A DNA stretch of 64,000 nucleotides from Hirundichthys speculiger (lineage: Eukaryota; Chordata; Actinopteri; Beloniformes; Exocoetidae): positions 1,004,001 through 1,068,000 of the forward strand of contig JAGFBZ010000940.1 in assembly GCA_018398805.1 (NCBI GenBank), written 5' to 3'. A program made the translations under genes and the position numbers. The notes under the pieces were generated by a model. It was not told where the DNA came from. It saw nothing but the letters and a program-made list of their open reading frames with translations, and ran no database searches. The stretch's first letter is position 1; the number at the start of each line of letters is the position of its first letter. Below, piece by piece: positions 23,801-35,800 of this stretch.

Positions 23801-26800
23801 CCATTTTCTTAGTACTAACAGCATTGAACATCACACATTCAATTTCTGGCTTCAGACTCATCAATCTATCTGTCACTCTTTTCACCTCCAGAACATTCCT
23901 AGCAAGCTTCTCCTTCAGGATAACTCCTAATCCATTTTTCTTCCTATCTACACCATGATAAAACAGCTTGAACTCTGCTCCTACGTTTCTAGCTTTGCCA
24001 CCTTTCCACCTGGTGTCCTGAACAGAGAAAATCCACTTTCCTCCTCTGCATCATATCAACCAACTCTCTAGCTTTTCCCCTCATAGTCCCGGCATTCAAA
24101 GTCCCTACTTAGCCCCAGTCTCCTGCTTTTCTTCTTTTCTCTATGCCGACTGACACGCCTTTTTCCTCTCCTCCTTTGACCAATCGTATCCAAATTTTCA
24201 CGACACCCTGTAGGTCAACAACGCTGATGCTGGTCCTGGTTAAACCGGGCCTTGACTGATCCAGTATGGGGTTCATGGGCCTTGTTATTTAGATGCTTAC
24301 TTTGGCATAGGTTTTACATCTGATGCCCTTCCTGACACAACCTTGCAGTGTTGCCAACTTAGCGACTTTGTCGCTATATCTAGCGACTTTCCAGACCCAC
24401 CTAGCGACTTAATTTGTAAAAAGCGACTAGCGAAAAAATCTAGCGACTTTTTCTGTTGATTTAGAGACTCACACGCACTCAAGCCGCTAGGTTTGAAGCC
24501 ATCACTTGGCTGCTGTCTGCCTAGCCGTCGCATCTAGCGACTTCCGGGACAGCGACTTTTCTCATTGGAGAGTTGGCAACAGTGCAACCTTCTGCATTTA
24601 TCTGGACTTGGGACCGGCTTTAAAAGGAAACTGGCTTGTGACCCCCCTGACGCTTCATTCACGAGGCATGATAAATGAAATGAATTAATAAAGTGGTTTT
24701 CAGTTCTGGTGTCTGGATATTTTTTCTCAACTTTTCCTTTTGCAAACAGCCAAACTGAAAAATCTGTCAGCATGGTGTAATTTTTTTATTGCAAAATGTG
24801 AAAATGATTATATAATACAATCACTGCCTTACGCTCTAACTCACTGGTGACTGAAGATCACACACAGGAATGCACCGTGGATGTTAAAAGGAAGACAACA
24901 TGCCAAAGACTTTAGCTGAAACAAATATAGTATAAAGTGCAAAGTGTATTTTTTTTCCATATGAGAAAACTGTGACGAATGATTGTGTTTTAAATTAACT
25001 TATAGGTTTGTTGTAGTGCTGGGTGATATGGAAAAAATCATGATATGGACTATTTTATATCACGATAACGACATATATCACGATATACCATAATAAAGTA
25101 TGTTTTCAGTTATTCTCTGAAAAGTTTGACAAAAATTTCATTGCTTACTTTTCAACTTTATTTTGAAAGGACATTTAGCCTAACTGTCACAAACATACAT
25201 TTTAGTGCAGCAAAAACAGGTAGGTATGTTATCTTCTTTATTTTCACTTATATAAACTTAGAGTAGTGACATGACAGCACTAATACAATCGTTGCAGGTT
25301 ATTTAATTACATATTTGCTGTAATAATTGATAAAATTAGGTTAGAAACGATAGAAGAGAAATGGCACGATACACACTTTTATATCATCCCCACTAGGCTT
25401 GGGCGGTATTACGGTAATACCGTTTACTTCCGGTATTTAAAAATAGCGGCGGTATCAGTTTCAATACCATCATTAAAAAATGCAATGAATGATTTCTGTG
25501 GTTTAAAGTTTAGTTTAGTTTCTCTCCTGTATCGCTGTGTGTTCCGCTTTATTTTACCGTTTATTCGTGTTCGCTTGGAGCTGATCTCGGTTTGACTCGT
25601 CCTGTTAAGGTACTGACGATGAAAACAACACTTCCTGGGTTTGCTGCTTCAAAATAAAAGCTTCTTATGAAACTAATAATGTTGGACTTTTATGTTGAAG
25701 AATTTATAGGAAGTGAAACGTCCGGCATCAGACACTTTACTATAAAGCGCGTTTCAACAAACACACCTCGGCAGCAGGAGCTGGGGCAGAGAAGGAACAG
25801 TTAAAACTACAGTGAAAAGCAAGAAATACACAAATAAATAACAACTGTAGTTGAGCCAACTTTATATTGAAGCACTGAACTGCTGTTTCGAGGTAAACTC
25901 GCCTTTTTTTTCCCAGGCGCGTCAACGCTGGGAATAGTTCAGCACCGTAAAGCCCCGCGGCAGCGCGCCTGGGGTACATAATGGGGGGTGGGGGGTGGGG
26001 GGCTGTTTTCACGCGCGGCGTCCGCCGGCGGTGTGTGTTCGCCTTAATAGTCGCGGGAATACCGTATACCCCGGTAAAATGTGAGGGAAGTTTGACGGTA
26101 TCAAAATTTGGATACCGCCCAAGCCTAGTCCCCACGATATATATCGTCATATCGCCCAGCACTAGTTTGTTGTATTGCCAGCATTGGTAGCGACTATCCT
26201 TACTCATTCAGTTTAAATCCAGAATGTTGCCACTCTGAACTGGGCTTTTGAACCAACTCCATTTACTCTCCTTGACTTTCTTCAGTTGGGCAGCCAGGGG
26301 GGAAAGTGTCCTTAATGGCACACTCTCACTGCTTTAGCTTGCCGGTTTACTCCTGTACACGGTCCACATGGAACTGCATGGTTCTGTTTGATGTGCACGG
26401 TTTCATATGATGCGCGCACACAGTCACTCCCACTTGTGGTTACGCTCCTGCCTTCTTATCTGCAGCTCTCAAAGGAGTTGTTTCAAGACATCAATAAGAG
26501 TGTTAAAAGAAGAATGAATATGTGGTGTGCATTTATTATCTGAATGCTAATTTTGTTTTGTATCATTTGTGGAAATGCATACATTTGAGCATACCATTGT
26601 GTGTTGGAAATTTGAAGGAGCATATTCTATCATCAAGGCAGTGTCTTTTCCTGTATATAAACTGCCAGACCTCATTCTGTACATCTAACAACAGAGTAGC
26701 TTCATATACTTTTTGCAGTGTGTACGCTTGTCATATAGCTTTTGCAGTGTGTTTAAGACGAGCACCTCATCATTCAGAGGAGAAACTTTTGAAGAGCTGA

Positions 26801-29800
26801 AATCTTATTTTTCATCAACATAGATACAGAATCCTCTTGAATATCTGTCACAATTAGGATCCTCAATTCTCTCAGTGGTTGAATGACAAGCAAGCAGCGT
26901 TAAAATGTTCAAAAGGTGCTATGATTATCATCATTTTGTTATATATATATGAAGCTCTTGTCTCCTAAGCACTTTCCTACAATGACTTCAAGTCTGCTGA
27001 AAAAAAATGGCAGTGATTTAAAAAATACAGCTACCAAGAGATCGCTGTAAACTTCTATTAACTCCTCTTTACAAAAACTCAAAACATATGTACCTAAAAC
27101 GTCTCTGTAAAATAACAAAAACCATCTGATGACACTACTTCTCATTTGCTTTTTATGCTAGCTCCCTGTAAGGATGCACACAGTCAGGCTACTGTTAACA
27201 CTATGAGAAATACACAAATTCACACTTTTTCCATGAGTTAGATAACTTTGGTGCTTGTTTTTCTTTTTTAATTCTCTATAAATTTGACACTCGCACTAGT
27301 AGATGGACAAAAATCTGTAATGTAGCTCATTTAGAAGTACTGATAGTTATCATCAAACACGTCTTTTTGTTCTTTTTTAAATGTATGTCACAGAAATGAC
27401 AGTCCACATGCTGTATTAACATTTCATCCCTTTTCAGTCTTCAAATCTTTGTCAAAACCTTTTAGAGGAAAGTTTAAGGGCTCATGACTTAAGGTCAAAA
27501 CAAGTGTATCTTAGTGACGTCTTGATTCTTTACAACAGCTAGATTTTCTTTATCTTTCTGCTGTCTAGTATCAGTATTTTGATCGGCGCTCCGAAGGCCA
27601 ACACCAGCCAGCCCAACGTCACTGAAGGAGGAGCTGTGTATCTGTGTCCCTGGAGCCAGACCAACTGCAGCGTCGTCGACTTCGATAAACAAGGTAGGGT
27701 GTCATGTTTGTGTGTGTACGGAGCGGAAATGTGATCTGTGGAAAAGACGAGAGCAGTCACAGCAGGAGCTGGTGGGCCACATTTCACCTCTGTAGTGGAG
27801 ACGTTAGACGCAGAAAGCTCTCATCCGCCTACAGCCGGTCATAAAAGTGTCTGAGAGAGGCTAAAGGTGTCACACCAGTTAGGCACCCATGTGCTTGACC
27901 CTGAGGTCAGAAGCGTGGCTGCTGTCTTCTGCGGGAGGCCCGCCGCTTTGATTGAAGCTACAGTTTTATGTCTCCCCGCAGCTTTAATGGCGGTTGAGCC
28001 TTTCACTCGCGCCGCCCTCGGCTGAGGTCTCCATTTTGGGGCGTGGACTGTGAATGCAGGGTTTTGATTTTCTGTCACATTTGGGCCACGTGCCGCGAGC
28101 ACTCTTACATCAACAGAGCGGTAATGGGGGCATGGACCCCAGAGGACACGTGCCCCCTCCCCCCCCATCCACACCCCTCCTGGAATATAATTAGCTCCAT
28201 CAGAAAAGCAGGAAGCGATAAGAAGTATCGTTTGAGGATCACAGGGTGTAACTTATCGTAAGCGCTTGCGTGCTGATATCAAGCTGCAGTTTACACAAAT
28301 AAGAGCTGTGACTCTGTTGACTCTGCGCACGTAAATACACACCCACAATGCATTCACAAACTGTAGCTGTCGCAGAAAACTGATGCAATGTAGGAAAACG
28401 TACAATTTATACAGAAAAAGCAGTTTACTCACACATAAATACGTCTGCATGCGTGTTTATATATGTTTACATTCAGTTATCTTGGATTTCATAGAGCAGA
28501 CTTCAGGATTTAAGGTGGGACTGAGGATACAGACCAGGGTCACTGAACTAAACATAAATACTCAGCTGCAGCCAAGAGTTTACCATCAGCCCTTTCATCA
28601 GGAAAGTGCTGTTTGCACTGAAACGGTGTTAATTCGTGCATTAAACATTCCTTCTCATTCAGTAAACCTTTTCAAGGGAACTGCCGTATATAGCATCCTT
28701 ATTTTGTGACAGCATGAGTAAAGCTTCTCAGGAGTAAAGCTATATGGAGAATAAGAAATAAGTATTTTTCCAAATACATCATTACAGTGGAATTTTTCTT
28801 GAAAAGCAATTCTTTGAATTAAAATGTTTGGCTGGCAGCACTCCACCAGCCCTCCACTATAACTGTGTCGGTACGGCCAGGGGCCCCCCCCCCCCAGCCT
28901 CTTAAAACAGGCCCTGACAATGAAGCACAGCTGTTTGGGTTACAGTTACAACTAGGTCCAAGTCTTTTTTTAGCTGTTTGATGTCAGCCATGGAACGGAG
29001 GATGGATTAAGACTGCTGATCCCAAGAACAAGGTAATAAAATATCCGTGTAAAAAGCCAAGAACCCGTGGGGAGCAGTCTCAAATGAGCTCAAAAGTCAA
29101 ATAGCATTGACATGGGGTCTGAGTTAGAACCCAGTTTCTGAAAGCATTAAAGTTTCATCCAGGCCCGAAGCCCTGAGCATGACGTAGTCTGGAAATGTGA
29201 ATCAGACTCCGTACTAGTCTGAATGATACACTCCTGACTGTGTTTTCCTCCTCTGTGCTCTCACAGGTGACCGCTACTTTTATATAAATGACGTAAACAC
29301 CCAAGTTGAGTTCAAGTCCCATCAGTGGTTTGGAGCAACTGTCCGTTCCCATGGTGACAGCATCCTGGTAAGATTAGCTGTCCGACAGTTAGTTTGGCTT
29401 TCACATATTATATAAATATTCTTGTGATCTGCAGTGATGTACAGTAGCGCATGTCATCCTCCAACTGGAGGATTCAAGGTTTGAGTTTCATGACACAGCC
29501 TCACATTACTGGCTGAAATGATTTGGTTTTTTTTTTTAAAGATGCTGCCTGAGTGTTTGTGTGAGTGAGTGAATGATGAACAGACTGTAAACACTTTGCA
29601 GAATCTAGAAGTAAGGATACAAATGTGATACGTAATTGTGAACCGTTTAACATCTTTTCTAACTTACAGCATTATTTGAAACTGTAAAACAAAAGTAACT
29701 GTCCTGAAATGGGCTTTTGTGTTAAAAATGGGTCACGGAAAACTGTTTTCAGCACACCCTTATTATTACGTTCCTTCCTCCCCCCCGCAAATCCCCAAAA

Positions 29801-32800
29801 TCTGCAAATTATTAATGCAGTTTTAAAATGCCTATGTATGAAAATATATACGCTAAAATATGCTTCCCAAACATACTCTAAAGACATTCTTACTCATTAA
29901 TACAGTAATAATGTAGCAATGATAAATTAGAACATTTTAATTTTGTAGTGTGATAATATTTATCAATAGAATAGAAATATATATAAATACAGTAATACCA
30001 GTTAGGGTGAACGTGAGCGATTTTTCTGCTAAAAAATGGCCTAAGAAATTCACGAAATTGCTGGGGCATGACAACGAAATGCATATCTTTTTTTCAAAGG
30101 AAGTTACTTACATTTAATATTTAATTAATGGAGAAAACATGTAAAGCAAGGAAAATGACAGTAGGACAGATTTAAGTCATTTGTTCCAGTAAGGGTGATA
30201 CGTCTTTTGTATCTACGGATCCACGCTTCACAAAGGTTTATTGGCTTGGTAGCTAGCTGGCTAATGCTATGTTACAACTTAGCTATTGACGAATAGAATA
30301 GAAATCCATTTACTGTCACTATACAGGAGTACAACGAGCTGGAGACCTCGACAGACTTCTTCTCTGATTGCGTAGCTAAGCTTTCTTGGGATCTTTACCA
30401 ACTAACAAAGAAACTTGTCAGGCCTCGTTTTCACATTTCTTGGTCGGAAAACGGTCCTAAGATGTATTTTTGTACTTCCCAGGCTTGTGCTCCCAGGTAT
30501 TACTGGAGGACAGAACATGACACACCCTTTGCTGATGTTACAGGAACTTGCTACCTCTCTGTAGACAGCCTCAAAACATTTGTGGAGTACGCTCCGTGCC
30601 GAACAGGTACTGCAATAATCACATGTGTGTGTGTGTGTATTTTTGGGTATTTTTAATGAAACTGAACATCTGTTGGTGTTTCACTGTAGAGAGACATGGA
30701 CCTGCTGGACAGGGCTATTGTCAGGGGGGATTTAGTGCTGACTTTACCAAGGTAGGAGCAATATTTTCTCATATGTTGCTGTGCATATTCATATAATCGC
30801 ATCGTCCCAGTTCCTCTGTTTTGGCTGATGTAGGAAGTGGGAATTACACTGTGTATTTATGATACTTGTAGTGTTTGTTTGGCAGGTTGAAACTCATGGC
30901 TGCTGTGTTGTGTGCCTTACAGGAGGGGAGAGTTGTCCTTGGAGGACCAGGCAGTTTTTATTGGCAAGGTGAGCTCTCAGGGCCGTGTAGCAGAATGGAC
31001 CTTTAAGGGACTCTTTCAGCTGTTTTTGTTTGTCTTTGATGCAAACAGGAAGTGGAAAATTCAGACTTCTTTTGACCTGCTGCTGATGTTTGTCGATCCT
31101 GTAGGCCAGCTGCTGTCAGCCACGACGGAGGAGATCGTGAAGGCCTACTATCCTTCCTACTTCCTGCTGTCGGTTGCCGGACAGATTCAGACCCAGCAGG
31201 TGCAGGGGAGTTATGACGACAGTTACATGGGTGAGAACTCGTATCTCAGTCACACATAATTAATAGAATTATAATCATACACAAGAAAAGCTTAAAGAAT
31301 CTGATCTATCTGTCTTTAAACAAGTACATTACCACATGAGTCCGTCATGATCTTGATTCTTTTCAGATAAACTTGCAGTCGTTGGGACCCAGGGGTTTGA
31401 CTTAGTATTTATGATTACACAAGCATAGCGGGGGTGCTATAACAGGTTTGGCCTAAAACTGTTTAAATCAGTGGAAGGATACCATGATATTCACATTGTT
31501 CCCAGATGAGAGTCTCATTCCAGTGTACCATCATGGGGTCTACATTTTCTATTGAAGGTCATATTTCATAAATTTGCCTATGCAGTTGGATAGTCTGTAG
31601 ATGTTGTCATTTGATCTACTGAGGTATTGATCTACTGATCTACCCTCTTATGACACCATCTGGACAAAATGGAGATAGATCCTGCCGATAGATATTTCAT
31701 GTGTTACTACCCAACACTAAATATATATATTTTTTTCCATTCTGGATTCTTGTATACACTATATTGCCAAAAGTATTTGCTCACCCATCCAAATTATGGG
31801 GGTACAGAGTCCTGACCTCAACCTGATAGAAGACCTTTGGGATGAATTAGAGCAGAGACTGAGAACCAGACCTTCTGGTCCAACATCAGTGTTTGACCTC
31901 ACTAATGTTCTTTTGGAAGAATGGTCAAAAATCCCCATAAACACACTCCTAAAGCTTGTGGACAGCCTTCCCAGAAGAGTTGAAGCTATTCAGGCAGCAA
32001 AAGGTGGAGCCACGTCATATTGATTAGGAATGGGAGGAGCTAAAGCTCATATGTGAGTCAAGGCAGGTGAGACAATATTTTTGGCTATATAGTGTGTCTT
32101 GTCCCATAATACCTATGCAACTCTTCACCGACACCCCACTCGTATGTCAAACACTTTGTACCCAGAAATGAGTTCTCAACTGCAGAAGTTCAGTCTCTGG
32201 ACCTTTGATTTCTGATACGAGTCAGTGTGCTTCAGGTCATAATCTAATCCACAGATTTACTCCGCTCTGATAATTAATCTCTTCTAGTACTATCCTCATC
32301 ACCTTTGATTCTCATATTACTCAACTAGTAAAGTGACAGTATGCTCAGCCCATCTCAAACAGATCCAATCATTTGTATTTTCATTCGTGTATCATTAAGG
32401 ATTGTAATGTATTCACCATTCCCTTCTTCTGCTTCCTCTCTCTCTTTCCTTCTCCGTCCCTGCTCTCTGTCTTTCCTGCAGGTTACTCGGTGGCTGTTGG
32501 CGAGTTTAGTGGTGATGATGAGGAAGGTGAGAGTCATATTTACAGTACATAGAGTCAAAATGCTTGAATGAGTTCAAGGTTTGCCACATATGCTTGATTC
32601 CCATGTTTATGTTGTAATTAAAAGAGATTATTATGTCTTTCAGGAAGCAAAAAGCATTGAGACCCAAAGAATTGAAAAAAAAAAATCTTTTTTTTTTTTT
32701 TTTTTTTTTACAGATTTCATTACAGGAGTGCCTAAAGGACTCATGCTGTATGGTTTAGTAAGGAATTCCCTCTTTTTCTGTTTTACCCCTCTTTGCAATC

Positions 32801-35800
32801 CCAAAGTATTCCCATAAAACAGACATGGTATCCTCACAGCTGTTTCATTGTAGGTGTCCATATTAAATGGAGGGGATCTGAGGTGTCTGCTGAATTTGAC
32901 AGGGGAGCAGGTATGTGCGCACGCCGCCGGAGATTTTCCTGGGCTCTATTTTCACACGTGGGTACGCAGTTAAAGTGGAAGAAATTTTGCCCTGTGGTGA
33001 CGGGGTCCATAGGGTCAAAGGTCCAGCTTACAGTGCTCACAGTCTCCAAAGGCTTTAAATTAAAGCCAGGAACAGAAGACACTGAAATGGTTGGCTTCTT
33101 GTCTTCTGCTTCATTTAGTTGGGATTATATTGGTTCAACATGCGTTTTTTTTTTTTTTTTTTGCACAGTTTAGCAAGCAGTTTTGTTCATTCTGATGACA
33201 TTTAGGGGCTTCTGCTGACCACCACTGACCTTAAAAGGCCCCATATTATGCACTCCTGTTGTATAAAAGCACCACAGACTGAGACTGAGACTCAAAAACT
33301 CTGGAGGTGTGTGAGGTAATTTAACCTTATTTCTCTGTTGTCTGTGTGCTGCTGTGAGCATCTTGTTTGGCCTCCTTCTGCTGCCACTTACTTTGTTGTT
33401 ACTGTTTTTACCTGTTGTTTCCTAAACCAATCAGACACCTTACTGCCAGTCAGGAGCCATGGAGACAGAGGCTAATGGAGGAGTTTTCACTTTGAACTGA
33501 ATGGCATCTATTGGGGGGCGTGGTGGTGGTGGGGGGGCGGGTTTGGTTGATCTGCGATTGGAGTCTAGAGGGCCAATCAGCAGCTAAGAATAATGCTTTA
33601 ATAATGCCAAAGTTCCTGCTTAGGGATATGACCGATATGTTTTTTTTTTTTAGGGCCGATACCATTTATTAGTAGTTAAGGAGGCTGATGACCGATATTT
33701 GGGGCCAATATTCATTTGCAGTAAAAGTGAACATATTGGCGTCAAGTTAGAATACAAGCTCCAACACTTAACTTTGTTTAAATGCCTGAAGTATACGTTT
33801 AGTTAAAAAACAAGTAAATCAAAAAATAGCAAATAAATAGCTCCTATAAGTACAGGGAGTTACAGGCTCAGCAGCATCTCTTATAGGGTTTAAAAAAAAA
33901 AAAGTTTGATAAACAGTTCCCTGATAATTTTCACAGTAAATGAAGTAAAACTTCAACATAAATGAAATGACTTATCTGCAAATGCAGGGAGTTCCTTGGC
34001 ACAGTAACATCTCTTATAGAATAGAATAAAATAGAATAGAACGCCTTTATTGTCATTACACAGAGTGTCGTGAGATTCAAAGCTGCTCCATAGAGTGCAC
34101 ACATACACATAGAATGGATAAAGTATGTACAATCCCCAATATGCAAAGAAAAAAAATATATGTATTTACACAATACAAGATAAAACACAATATATATTTT
34201 TAAAAAAAAACAGTAGGCAGAAAGCTTGAGACAAGTAAGGTGGCTAATAGTAGCAGCATCCAGTGGTGTATTACCATGTGTGACATTATGAATATTATAC
34301 AGGCATTAGTGGGGAGTCAATGACTTGTGATAGTGATAATCTGGTGGTATAGGTAAAGTGACATGTGATAGCAGCATTCAGTAATAAATATTGGTTATTT
34401 ACAGTGCAAAATACAGATTTCAGTTTACAGTGTGCGTCCATTTGAAGACCGCCGCCGTGGTATAGGTAAAGTGACATGTGGCAGCATTCAGTAATAAATA
34501 GTGGTTATATATAAAGAAAAATAAAATCAATAGATAGCTCCATGAAGTTTTATAAAGTAAATAAAACAAAGTTAAACACTCCAATGAAACAGCTTCTCTT
34601 GGGTTGGTAAACTGCAGAGACCTGCTGAAGATGCTCAATGATCTTCCCTGGTGTTGTTGGCACATTCAAATATTACCACAGAGCACTTTTTTTCTTAGGT
34701 CCGTCCATCTGCAATAAGGGTTTGAAAAAATGAGAGTTAAAAGTGGGTCACATGCTGACATATGATCAACTCATCATGCTTCATTTTTTACAGCATTTAG
34801 GAAGAATGTAGTTGATTTTATAATTAAATGTTATATTTTAACATGTGATAGCAAGCACCCTGTCATTCAGAACTAGGCTGCTACATTACTTATGATTGAT
34901 ATTACTAGAGCTTTAAAAAAGTATAATATCAATATGACATACTACTCAACACAGAAAGAGATAAAGTAAAAATATCTCGATAGTTCAGCAGCTTTTACTG
35001 TCCTACAGTTGTTGCTAAACTATGTCCTGTTGTTGTCATGGATGACATGGCGGATATTTTTGATATATAAGTCGCAGGACCAGCGAAACTACCAAAAAAA
35101 AAAAAAAGCATGACTTCTAGTCCGGAAAATACGGTAGTTGTGACATTCAGGGGACTGGGATGTTTATTACAGTTTCAGGAGAGTTTTCTGTGTTAAAGTA
35201 CCTTTGACACGTCCGTACTCCCTCTGAAGCTTCTCCGCACGAGAAAACTTTTCTCTCCGCCGTGTGTTTCAGAACCCTGCAAACAGTTTCAGCTTCTCAT
35301 TGGCTCTGTCTCTTACCCGTGCGTATTTTGCATAACCAATCAGATGGCGCCGTGGGCGGGACAATGCTAGAGCCAGAGAGGCGTGGCTGCATCTGAGTCA
35401 AAAATAAATCAGCCCGTTGGATTAAAAAAAGGCAGAAGCCGATGTACGTCAAAATATCTAATATCGCGCTGATAATCGGACCGGCCGATAATCAGTCTGG
35501 TCTTCCAAAACTTTTATTTATTACTTAATTAGTTGTGCATATTTACATTCTTATTTGGTCAAGCTGCTATTAAAGTCATCATGAAATCAAATATAATGTA
35601 TAAAATGTATAGATAGAATCGATTAGTTGGTTGTTAGGTTCATGCGTTCATTCTTTCAGATTTTACTGATACTCTAGGGAACTCTGGGTCACTGGAGACT
35701 CAGACGGGTCAGTCTCAGGGTGGAGGGCATTAAGTAAACTGTTAAACCATAGTGACAGTGACCTGATGTAAACCTCTGATCAACTGATACTCTAGTATCT

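Larger units (their letters stand above)
33622..35500. repeat. Degenerate hAT-like element with internal insertions
   Basis: The left end has TAGGGATATGACCGATATG and GGCTGATGACCGATATTTGG; the right end has ATCGCGCTGATAATCGGACC and GGCCGATAATC. Both are typical of fish elements with CGATAATCGG ends, but they pair poorly and no target duplication is clear. The stretch in between contains unrelated repeats, so it is a composite. Confidence 0.4.

Noticed and set aside
25740..26207. 155-residue minus-strand open frame
   Set aside because: It crosses the right ends of two nested transposons and a low-complexity Pro-rich tract, with no domain. It exists because the GC-rich core lacks stops.
32753..32758. 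Donor GTTTAG for exon 9
   Set aside because: It fits the phase of neither the next exon nor the alpha-5 alignment. The GTAAGG five bases later does both.
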